This document shows positions 5,804 to 11,863 of a stretch of DNA of 11,863 nucleotides, piece after piece. Within the stretch, counting starts at the first letter, position 1. The number at the start of each line of letters is the position of its first letter. Origin of the DNA: JALHSW01 sp038321755 (lineage in GTDB: Bacteria > Actinomycetota > Acidimicrobiia > IMCC26256 > PALSA-555); assembly GCA_038321755.1 (NCBI GenBank), contig JBBQFJ010000110.1:1-11863 (forward strand). The letters are read 5' to 3'. Made by a program: the position numbers and the translations under genes. The notes under the pieces were generated by a model. The model made no database searches. It was not told the DNA's origin and saw only the letters and a program-made list of their open reading frames with translations.

Positions 5804-6215
5804 GGTTCCGTTCCGGATCCTGCCGCGGGTCACCGCGCGGAACGAGCACTACTGGCGGGGTGGGCGCGACGGCGAGCTGCGTTTCCAGCAGTGCAACTCG
5901 TGCAAGTACTTCATCCATCCGCCCGGGGTGCTGTGCCCGAAGTGCCACTCCAAGGACCTCATCGTGACGGCGATCTCCGGTCTCGGCACCGTGCTGACGT
6001 TCTCGATCAACTACCAACCGTGGATGCCGGGGCTCGAGCCACCGTTCGTGCTCGCGGTGGTGCAGTTCCCGGAGCAGGACGACCTGCGCGTCACGACGAA
6101 CATCGTGAACTGCGCGCCGGAGGACGTGACGTTCGGCATGCCGGTCCAGGTGCTGTTCGAGGCCCACGTCGAGGACGAGGTCTGGATCCCCGTGTTCGAG
6201 CCGGTGAAGGGCTGA
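5790..6215 (+). CDS. DUF35 Zn-ribbon/OB-fold protein B
   Basis: The 141-aa product has the DUF35 layout. An N-terminal helical region ('NEHYWRGGRDGELRFQQC') precedes the zinc ribbon C35-x2-C38 and C49-x2-C52. The OB-fold includes 'GTVLTFSINYQPW', 'PFVLAVVQFPEQDDLRVTTNIVNC' and the terminal 'WIPVFEPVKG'. It sits 5 bp upstream of the thiolase-fold gene, the arrangement expected for an obligate DUF35/thiolase complex in which DUF35 supplies part of the acyl-CoA site. The start ATG at 5790 overlaps the end of the CMD-like gene and has a good upstream GATGAGGA. It is recognisably related to DUF35 A but clearly diverged, so the two are not a recent duplication. Confidence 0.9.
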   Translation: MATTEVPFRILPRVTARNEHYWRGGRDGELRFQQCNSCKYFIHPPGVLCPKCHSKDLIVTAISGLGTVLTFSINYQPWMPGLEPPFVLAVVQFPEQDDLRVTTNIVNCAPEDVTFGMPVQVLFEAHVEDEVWIPVFEPVKG

Positions 6216-6220
6216 TTGTC

Positions 6221-7438
6221 GTGACGGAAGCTACCGATCTCCTGGGGGAACGGCGCGCGCTGATCAGCGGTGCGGGTCAGTCCGACGTCGGTCGACGCCT
6301 GCACCGCGACCCGCTGGAGCTCACGCTCGACGCGTGCCTCGCCGCGATCGAGGACGCCGGGCTCACGACCGCCGACATCGACGGCATCGCCACCTACCCC
6401 GGTGGCATGGACTCGCCGATCGGGTTCTCGGGTGCGGGGGTCACCGACGTCCACGACGCGCTCCGCCTGAACCTGAACTGGTGGACGGGCGCTCTCGAGC
6501 TCCCGTCGCAGCTCGGCGCCGTGATCAACGCCTGTCTCGCCGTGTCGGCGGGCCTCGCAACCCATGTGCTGTGCTTCCGCAGCGTCTTCGAGGGAAGTGC
6601 GCAGGGTGACGGTGGCCGCGCCGCGGCGATGCCGGGCGGGGGTGGCGGGGGTTCGAGCTACCGCGCAGGCGGGTTCATGGAATGGTTGCTGCCGTACTCG
6701 GCACCGTCGGCCGCGACCTGGATCGCGATGATGTGCAACCTCCACTTCCACGAGTACGGCACGACGCGCGAGCAGCTCGCGCAGATCGCGCTCAATGCGC
6801 GCAAGAATGCCGCGCTCAACCCGAAGGGGATCTACCGCGATCCCATGTCGATGGACGACTACCTCAACGCTCGGATGATCTCGTCGCCGTTCTGTCTCTT
6901 CGACTGCGACGTCCCGTGCGATGGTGGAACCGCGGTGATCGTGTCGCGGGCCGACACGGCGCCCGACCTCCGCAAGCCGCCCATCCAGGTCGAGGCGATC
7001 GGCACCGCCCTCCACGGTCGTCCGTCGTGGGACCAGTGGGAGCCCCTCACGACGATGGCCGTGCGGGACGCCGGGGAGCAGCTGTGGAGTCGCACCGACC
7101 TCAAGCCGTCGGACGTGCAGCTCGCTGAGATGTACGACGGGTTCTCGTTCATCACGATGTGCTGGCTCGAGGCGATGAAGTTCTGTGGCGTCGGTGAGTC
7201 GGGTCCGTTCGTCGAGGGCGGCCAGCGGATCGCGCTCGATGGTGAGCTCCCGCTCAACACCAACGGTGGGCAGCTCTCGTCGGGGCGACTCCACGGGTTC
7301 GGGTTCATTCACGAGGCCTGCGTCCAGCTCTGGGGCGAGGCCGGCGATCGTCAGGTGCCCGGCGACCCCGAGGTCGGCGTCGCGTGCGCAGGCGGTGGTC
7401 CGATGGCTGGTGCGCTCCTGCTCACCCAGCACCGGTAG
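6221..7438 (+). CDS. Ltp2/SCPx-type thiolase-fold protein (probable aldolase)
   Basis: The 405-aa product has the thiolase fold of the lipid-transfer (SCPx/Ltp2) branch: 'ALISGAGQSDVG' start, 'LAEMYDGFSFI' (301-311), 'NTNGGQLSSGRLHG' (346-359), 'EACVQLWGEAG' (365-375) and 'ACAGGGP' (388-394). By my reading the nucleophilic Cys of true thiolases is replaced near Leu94, and the GHP motif reads 'RLHG' with His358. Ltp2 enzymes likewise lack the thiolase Cys and catalyse retro-aldol cleavage of beta-hydroxyacyl-CoA side chains together with a DUF35 partner. A glycine-rich loop (138-151) is notable. The GTG start at 6221 has GAAGG at 6206-6210. Longer in-frame sequence upstream is antisense/shadow of DUF35 B. 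Expected job: the C-C bond-cleaving step of the operon's pathway. Confidence 0.85.
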   Translation: MTEATDLLGERRALISGAGQSDVGRRLHRDPLELTLDACLAAIEDAGLTTADIDGIATYPGGMDSPIGFSGAGVTDVHDALRLNLNWWTGALELPSQLGAVINACLAVSAGLATHVLCFRSVFEGSAQGDGGRAAAMPGGGGGGSSYRAGGFMEWLLPYSAPSAATWIAMMCNLHFHEYGTTREQLAQIALNARKNAALNPKGIYRDPMSMDDYLNARMISSPFCLFDCDVPCDGGTAVIVSRADTAPDLRKPPIQVEAIGTALHGRPSWDQWEPLTTMAVRDAGEQLWSRTDLKPSDVQLAEMYDGFSFITMCWLEAMKFCGVGESGPFVEGGQRIALDGELPLNTNGGQLSSGRLHGFGFIHEACVQLWGEAGDRQVPGDPEVGVACAGGGPMAGALLLTQHR

Positions 7439-7447
7439 GTTCCGGCG

Positions 7448-8641
7448 GTGCAACTTCGCTACGGAGCAGCCGAGGAAGCGTTCCGCGCCGAGCTCGAGGC
7501 GTGGCTCGACGAGCAGGCGCCGCCGCGAGAAGTCCTCGAGACGCCGCGCCAGTCCAGCGCGGACCTGCCCGACTGGGCGCGCGACTGGCAGCGCAAGGAG
7601 TTCGACGCCGGCTGGCTCGTCCCCGGCTGGCCGCCCGAGCTCGGTGGGCGAAACGCGAGCGCGTCGGAGCAGATGATCTACTTCGAGGTGATGAAGCAGC
7701 GCGAGATCCCGCGCAGCCTCAACCCGCAGGGCCTCGGCATCATCGCGCCGTCGCTGCGCGACGCGGGCACGCCCGAGCAGCAGGAGCGGTGGTTGCTCCC
7801 CACACTTCGCGCCGAGGTGGCGTGGTGCCTCGGCATGAGCGAGCCCGGTGCCGGCAGCGACCTCGCGAGCCTCAAGACGCGCGCCGTGGCCGACGGCGAC
7901 AGCTTCATCGTCAACGGGCAGAAGGTCTGGACGTCGGGCGCGCACCACGCCGACTGGTGCATGTGCTTCGTCCGCACCGACCCCGACGTCCCGAAGCACA
8001 AGGGCATCAGCGTCTTCATCATCGACATGCAGTCGCCCGGCGTGGAAGCGCGACCGTTCCCGGAGCTCACCGAGCAGGATTACGAGGACTTCAACGAGGT
8101 GTTCTTCACTGACGTCGTCGTTCCGAAGGAGAATTTGCTCGGAGAGCTGAACCAGGGCTGGGCGCTCACGCAGGTGTCCCTCGGGCACGAGCGCGCCATG
8201 CTCTGGATCGACTACGCGTACGACGTGCAGCGCGCGCTCGATGCGCTCGTAGAGCTCGGCAAGGAGCCGGGCGCCGATGGTCGACTGCTCCGTGACGATG
8301 CGCGGTTCCGTGACGAGGTCGCGTCGTTCCACGTCGATGCCCAGGCGCTGATGCTCATGGGGTACCGCGGATTCTCGAAGTTCATGCGCGGGAAGGCTGC
8401 ACCCGAGCACTCGCTCCTGAAGCTCTACGGCAGCGAGACGTTGCAGCGGCTCTTGCTCTTCGGTGCCGAGTCCGAAGGCGTCGCGGCGCTCGATACGGAG
8501 AACGACGGCCCGCGCATGTGGCGCCGAGGGTCCTGGATCACCCAGTACTTCCGCTCGTTCTCGGGCACGATCCCCGGCGGCACGAGCGAGATCCAGCGCA
8601 ACATCATCGCCGAGCGGGTGCTGGGCCTGCCCCGCGCCTGA
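7448..8641 (+). CDS. Acyl-CoA dehydrogenase (FadE-like)
   Basis: The 397-aa FAD-dependent acyl-CoA dehydrogenase spans all three domains. It has an N-terminal helical part, the FAD/substrate signature 'LGMSEPGAGSDLASL' (128-142), 'VNGQKVWTSGAHHADW' (155-170), and the C-terminal 'GGTSEIQRNIIAERVLGLPR' (377-396). It would introduce a 2,3 double bond into an acyl-CoA and pass electrons to ETF. At the place where medium-chain enzymes have the catalytic Glu ('YEGT') it has Gly ('PGGT', 376-379), so the base must lie elsewhere, for example Glu248 in the 'LGHERA' helix, or in a partner subunit. The GTG start at 7448 follows the thiolase stop by 9 bp. In steroid catabolism such proteins often form alpha2beta2 heteromers; the minus-strand dehydrogenase at 11092 is a candidate partner. 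Confidence 0.93.
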   Translation: MQLRYGAAEEAFRAELEAWLDEQAPPREVLETPRQSSADLPDWARDWQRKEFDAGWLVPGWPPELGGRNASASEQMIYFEVMKQREIPRSLNPQGLGIIAPSLRDAGTPEQQERWLLPTLRAEVAWCLGMSEPGAGSDLASLKTRAVADGDSFIVNGQKVWTSGAHHADWCMCFVRTDPDVPKHKGISVFIIDMQSPGVEARPFPELTEQDYEDFNEVFFTDVVVPKENLLGELNQGWALTQVSLGHERAMLWIDYAYDVQRALDALVELGKEPGADGRLLRDDARFRDEVASFHVDAQALMLMGYRGFSKFMRGKAAPEHSLLKLYGSETLQRLLLFGAESEGVAALDTENDGPRMWRRGSWITQYFRSFSGTIPGGTSEIQRNIIAERVLGLPRA

Positions 8642-8661
8642 GAGCACGGGAGGGCACCACC

Positions 8662-9348
8662 GTGACCGAACGTCAACTCAGCGACGCCGACATCGCGAAG
8701 ATGCGGACGCCACTGTGGGAGCAGGCCAAGACCGCGCTGCACGCCGGCGACGTCGAAGGCGCGAGCGCGCTCATCGATCGTGCCGTGCAGCAGTGGTCCG
8801 GGCTCAAGGACTACTCGATCAACTGGATCACGTCGCTGCTCACGTTCATCAGCGACGAGCTGGGCGAGGAAGCAGTCGAGCGCGCGCTCCGCAAGACGGG
8901 CGACGAGTTCGTGAAGCCGCGACGCGACACCGGCACCGAGTGGGGTTCGCTGCCGGCATCCGCACGGGCGAAGGTGATCGCCCGGGCGATGTTGGGGAAC
9001 ATGGGCGAGGTCGACGTGGAGGAGGACGACGAGAAGATCGTCCTCTCCTTCAAGTGTGGGAGTGGTGGCAAGCTCATCGACGACGGGCGCTACGACGGCG
9101 ATGACGCGTACCGCGTGCTCGCAGAGCGCTCCGGTCAGACGTTCATGCGGGACTCGCTGTGGGTGTACTGCGCGCACTGCTCGGTGAACAACGAGATCCA
9201 ACCCGTCGAATGGGGCGGGACACCCACGAGCGTCGAGTACCCACCCGAGCGGCCCGGTGAGCGCTGCGTGCACCACCTCTACAAAGACGTGGCCGACATC
9301 CCGGACGAGGCGTACCGCCGCATCGGGAAGGAACGTCCCTCCGCGTGA
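8662..9348 (+). CDS. Unrecognised cytoplasmic protein with Cys/His cluster
   Basis: I do not recognise this 228-aa protein. The N-terminal half (about 1-110) looks all-helical. It is followed by an acidic stretch (116-124) and a C-terminal part with 'SFKCGSGG' (Cys132), 'YCAHC' (Cys170, His172, Cys173) and 'RCVHHLYKD' (Cys202, His204, His205). This arrangement could bind a metal or form a thiol active site. It has no signal peptide or membrane segment. The layout slightly recalls small-molecule-binding helical proteins with a late Cys/His motif (V4R or ATC-hydrolase-like), but I cannot confirm that. GTG at 8662 is supported by GGGAGGG at 8648-8654. It lies 20 bp after the dehydrogenase gene and 10 bp before the membrane protein gene, so it belongs to the operon. 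Confidence 0.72.
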   Translation: MTERQLSDADIAKMRTPLWEQAKTALHAGDVEGASALIDRAVQQWSGLKDYSINWITSLLTFISDELGEEAVERALRKTGDEFVKPRRDTGTEWGSLPASARAKVIARAMLGNMGEVDVEEDDEKIVLSFKCGSGGKLIDDGRYDGDDAYRVLAERSGQTFMRDSLWVYCAHCSVNNEIQPVEWGGTPTSVEYPPERPGERCVHHLYKDVADIPDEAYRRIGKERPSA

Positions 9349-9358
9349 CGGCTTCAGG

Positions 9359-11035
9359 GTGACGCGTCGCGAGCGCGTCGTCGAGACGGCGGCGGTCGTG
9401 GGGGGCTCGCTGGTCGCCGCGATCGCGTTCACGTGGCCGCTCGTCCTGCACCTGCAGACTCGCGCGCGTGATCTGATCGACACGCTGTTCCAGGCGTGGA
9501 CGATCGACTGGGTGCAGCACGCCCTCGAGTCGGGGAAGAACGTCTACGACGCCAACACGTTCGCGCCCGAGCACACGACCCTTGCATTCTCCGACACCCT
9601 CTTCGGCGTCGCGATCCCGACGCTGCCACTCCGGTGGCTGGGGATGACGCCGATCGGTGTGCTCAACGTCACCCTGATCCTGGGCTTCGCGCTCTCGGCG
9701 GCTGCCGGGTACCTGTTCGTCCGACTCGTCACCGGATCGCGCGTCGCGGGCGTGGTTGCCGGAGCGGTGTACGCCTTCGGTCCGTTCGGAGCGTTGGCGA
9801 CCCGTCACGTGCACGTGGCCGTCCGCCCGGGCGTCCCCCTCGCTGCCGCGACGGCATGGTGGCTGGCAGATCGCGCGAAGAGCAACGGTCGCCTGTGGGC
9901 GCCGGTCGTCGTGCTCATCGCGATCGTCAGCTGGCAGGCGAGCGTGTCCTTCTATCCGGCGACCTACGCGATGGTCGCGGCCGCGCTGGTACTGCTCGTG
10001 CGATTGCGATCGCTCGGAAAGCGGGGTGTGCTCGCGGGGCTGCTCGCCCTCGCGGGTGCCGGGCTCTGCCTGGTGCTGCTGGCGATCCCGAACCTCCAGG
10101 TCGCGGCGCGAGATCCGCACTACCAGTTCTCGCTGGAGAGCTTCGGGCCGCTCGGCGCCAACTTCGGTCGTGTCGACGGCTCCGTGATCTGGGGCAACCT
10201 CCTCGGGCTCGGTCCGAGCGACTCCCCGCGCATTCCGACCTTCCCGGGTCTCGTTGCGCTCGCCCTGGCGCTGATCGGCGCGGTGCACGCCTGGCGGGCC
10301 GGCAGCGCGAAGCGAACCCAGGCGATCACCGGTCTCGCCCTCACCGGTGTCGGCGGGGTGCTTGCCATCGGCACATCCGCCACCGGTTGGCGGCAGTACT
10401 CGCCCTACCGCGTCCTCTACGAGCTCGTCCCACCCTTCGACGCCCTCCGAGCGACCGGCCGCGCCTGGATGATCGGCCTCTGCGGGCTCGGACTCCTCGC
10501 GGGCCTGGGTGCGATCGCGATCGCCGGCTGGCTGCGCACGCGGGTACCGGGACGGAGTCTGGCGATCGCCGCGGTCGTGTCGGTGGTCCTCGTCGGGCTG
10601 ATCATGCTCGAGGGGTTCGATCCGTGGTCCGACAAGCCCAGTGTGGCGATCGCTCCGGTCGACGTCGAGCTCGCCCGACGTCCCGACCCCGGCGGTGTCG
10701 TGTACCTCCCGATGAACCCGTCCGACCAGCTCGACGCTTCCTACTTCGGTCAACCGGCGAACCTCTACGGCTCGACCGCACACCATCGGGTGATGCCGAA
10801 CGGTTACGCGGGCTACCTGCCGCCGTCGTACCTGCACAACTCCAAGACGCTCCGCGCGCTCCCCGGACCGGCGGCGATCGCACGGCTCCGGAAGCTCGGC
10901 GTCCGCTACGTCGTGGTGCACCCGGGAGTCACGGGCACGCCGTGGGCCGAGCTCCTCGATCCGGCGGCCGCGGCGCCGCTGGAGCTCGTCGGCCACTTCG
11001 GCGACGATCTGCTCTATCGGGTTCCCGCTGCCTGA
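9359..11035 (+). CDS. Polytopic membrane protein, GT-C/YfhO-like
   Basis: The 558-aa product has a first membrane segment at about 9-30 and an outside loop with acidic residues (D38, D41, D50 around 'DTLFQAWTIDW'). Many further hydrophobic helices run to about residue 420, and a soluble C-terminal region of about 135 residues follows. This is the topology of GT-C-type glycosyltransferases and YfhO-like proteins, which transfer sugars from polyprenyl-linked donors on the outer face of the membrane. 'PPFDALRATGRAW' (about 360-372) is also typical of that group. The actual substrate is unknown, and a non-enzymatic transport role is possible. GTG at 9359 is chosen because it follows the previous stop by 10 bp; upstream in-frame sequence is a shadow of the preceding gene. 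Its job in a CoA-ester operon is not obvious; it may simply be cotranscribed. Confidence 0.78.
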   Translation: MTRRERVVETAAVVGGSLVAAIAFTWPLVLHLQTRARDLIDTLFQAWTIDWVQHALESGKNVYDANTFAPEHTTLAFSDTLFGVAIPTLPLRWLGMTPIGVLNVTLILGFALSAAAGYLFVRLVTGSRVAGVVAGAVYAFGPFGALATRHVHVAVRPGVPLAAATAWWLADRAKSNGRLWAPVVVLIAIVSWQASVSFYPATYAMVAAALVLLVRLRSLGKRGVLAGLLALAGAGLCLVLLAIPNLQVAARDPHYQFSLESFGPLGANFGRVDGSVIWGNLLGLGPSDSPRIPTFPGLVALALALIGAVHAWRAGSAKRTQAITGLALTGVGGVLAIGTSATGWRQYSPYRVLYELVPPFDALRATGRAWMIGLCGLGLLAGLGAIAIAGWLRTRVPGRSLAIAAVVSVVLVGLIMLEGFDPWSDKPSVAIAPVDVELARRPDPGGVVYLPMNPSDQLDASYFGQPANLYGSTAHHRVMPNGYAGYLPPSYLHNSKTLRALPGPAAIARLRKLGVRYVVVHPGVTGTPWAELLDPAAAAPLELVGHFGDDLLYRVPAA

Positions 11036-11079
11036 TTCGGACACCTGATTCGGACACCTGATTCGGACACCTGATTCGG
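11031..11079. repeat. 13-bp tandem repeat, about 3.8 copies
   Basis: The unit CCTGATTCGGACA repeats at 11031, 11044 and 11057, with a partial copy at 11070-11079. The first copy contains the stop codon of the membrane protein gene (11033-11035). Because the period is 13, the TGAs fall in all three plus-strand frames. The repeat fills most of the short gap between two convergent genes. No strong hairpin terminator with a T-run was seen here. Confidence 0.9.
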
Positions 11080-11091
11080 CCAGGTGAGGGA

Positions 11092-11863
11092 TCAGTCGAT
11101 GGCGACGTGGGCGAGCTCCTCGAGCTGGTCGACGCTCCCACCCCCAGTGGCTTGCAACGTGAGGAGCCGCTTGTAGAAGAGGTGGATGTCGTGCTCCCAG
11201 GTGAAGCCGATCCCGCCGTGCACCTGGACCGCGGACGCGCCGACGGCATAGAGGTCGTCGGTCGCGAACGCGAGGGCGATCGTCGCCGCGCGATGACGTT
11301 CCGCGGGTGGTGCATCGTCGTTGGCCCAACACGCGTAGTACCCGGCGGCGCGGGCGAGCTCGACGGCGCGCAGCATGTCTGCGCAGAGGTGCTGGACTGC
11401 TTGGAACGATCCGATCGGAGCATCGAACTGTCGCCGTTCGGTCGCGTACGCGACCGTGATCTCGAGCGCGCGCTCTGCGGTGCCGACGCCCTCGACGACC
11501 GCGGCAATCCCCGTGCGGTCGGCGCTGGCAGCAAGCGCGTCGGTCGCGTGACCCCCGACCCGTCGGGACACTGCCCCCGAGAGCTCGACGCGGCTCTCCT
11601 TGCGGGTGCCGTCGATCGTGGCCGTCGGCTCGACGGTCACGCCCGGGTCGTCGACGTCGACGACGAACACTCCCAGCTCACCTTCGTGGTCACGCGCGCT
11701 CACGAGCAGGACGGTCGCATCGCCGGCCCCCGGAACGTGCACCTTCTCGCCGTCGAGGAGCCACCCGCGCCTGTCCTGGTGCGCGTCTGGGTGGGCGTCT
11801 TGGTGCGCGTCGGGGCGGGCGGTCGTCGCGGGATCGTTCCAGGTGGCCCGGTGACCGGGCTCG
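11092..11863 (-). CDS. Acyl-CoA dehydrogenase, FadE28-like partner type (partial)
   Basis: The gene runs off the right edge. About 257 residues are visible; the start and N-terminal domain lie outside. The middle domain shows '...GWLLDGEKVHVPGAGDATVLLVSAR'. The C-terminal domain shows 'ATERRQFDAPIGSFQAVQH' and 'VQVHGGIGFTWEHDIHLFYKR', both classic acyl-CoA dehydrogenase signatures. The 'TWEHD' Glu (around 11194-11196) occupies the place of the C-terminal catalytic Glu. 'HGGIGFTWEHD' is typical of actinobacterial FadE28-like subunits, which pair with a second FadE such as the one at 7448 in heteromeric dehydrogenases. A short repetitive insert (DAHQ-DAHP-DAHQ, 11776-11811) lies in the middle domain. 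The gene is convergent with the operon, so it is regulated separately. The internal GTG at 11742 is not the start, because family similarity continues upstream of it. Confidence 0.88.
   Translation of the reverse strand, partial: EPGHRATWNDPATTARPDAHQDAHPDAHQDRRGWLLDGEKVHVPGAGDATVLLVSARDHEGELGVFVVDVDDPGVTVEPTATIDGTRKESRVELSGAVSRRVGGHATDALAASADRTGIAAVVEGVGTAERALEITVAYATERRQFDAPIGSFQAVQHLCADMLRAVELARAAGYYACWANDDAPPAERHRAATIALAFATDDLYAVGASAVQVHGGIGFTWEHDIHLFYKRLLTLQATGGGSVDQLEELAHVAID
11776..11811 (-). repeat. 12-bp tandem repeat x3 in the dehydrogenase gene
   Basis: Three in-frame 12-bp units on the minus strand encode DAHQ, DAHP and DAHQ within the beta-barrel domain of the acyl-CoA dehydrogenase, just before 'GWLLDGEKVHV'. 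The units differ by a few bases. In family members this position is normally a short surface hairpin, so the repeat lengthens a loop. Confidence 0.75.

Noticed and set aside
6011..8647. Very long open frame (878 codons) on the minus strand opposite DUF35 B, thiolase and acyl-CoA dehydrogenase
   Set aside because: Its product is Arg/His/Asp-rich low-complexity sequence with no family pattern, and the plus strand carries three clear enzymes. It is the usual stop-free antisense frame of high-GC genes.
9143..11332. 729-codon minus-strand open frame
   Set aside because: Antisense to the membrane protein and running through the tandem repeat. Its composition is Arg/Asp/Glu-rich with no recognisable domain.
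1..11863. CRISPR array, insertion sequence or transposase
   Set aside because: No regularly spaced repeats with unique spacers and no transposase or integrase motifs were seen; all repeats found are short and directly tandem.

Overview
The window is high-GC DNA, with G/C in most third codon positions and frequent GTG or TTG starts. Its catabolic genes are short-spaced and of a type typical of Actinomycetota. An uncultured Acidimicrobiia-like or mycolic-type actinobacterium is my best guess. This rests on style and gene content, not on a marker gene.

Left edge (1-885). A HepT-type ribonuclease toxin gene is followed by about 530 bases with no intact gene. That stretch holds a short AT-richer direct repeat, the 3' half of a tRNA-Cys-like gene (anticodon loop, T arm, acceptor strand and CCA, but no matching 5' half), and a broken beta-propeller gene fragment on the minus strand. 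It reads as the end of an integrated accessory element or a decayed junction.

Secreted pair (886-2441). A small exported protein is coupled by an ATGA overlap to a secreted lipase/esterase with a recognisable Ser-Asp-His triad. The lipase gene converges on, and overlaps by 23 bp, an isochorismatase-like gene (2419-3063, minus) that lacks all three usual catalytic residues. Upstream of that lies an unusual cytochrome P450 (3083-4405, minus).

Catabolic operon (4520 to about 9348, perhaps to 11035, plus). It is divergent from the P450, with a TGACA-N4-TGTCA inverted repeat between them. Order: MaoC hydratase, DUF35 Zn-ribbon/OB protein A, a cysteine-less AhpD/CMD-like protein with an acidic tail, DUF35 protein B, an Ltp2/SCPx-type thiolase-fold protein, an acyl-CoA dehydrogenase, an unrecognised Cys/His-rich protein, and a large polytopic membrane protein. 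Gaps are 5-20 nt, with one 14-nt overlap. A second acyl-CoA dehydrogenase (minus, running off the right edge) has features of the FadE28-like partner subunits.

Working together. P450, two acyl-CoA dehydrogenases, MaoC hydratase, DUF35 and Ltp2-type aldolase are the same parts as the mycobacterial igr cholesterol side-chain operon (CYP125, ChsE1/ChsE2, ChsH1/ChsH2, Ltp2). The likely theme is oxidation, dehydrogenation, hydration and retro-aldol cleavage of a branched acyl-CoA side chain (steroid, terpenoid or similar). Differences from igr: DUF35 is free-standing and duplicated, a CMD-like protein without redox cysteines sits between the two copies, and the P450 is not CYP125-like in its I-helix or heme loop. 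The substrate cannot be told from sequence alone.
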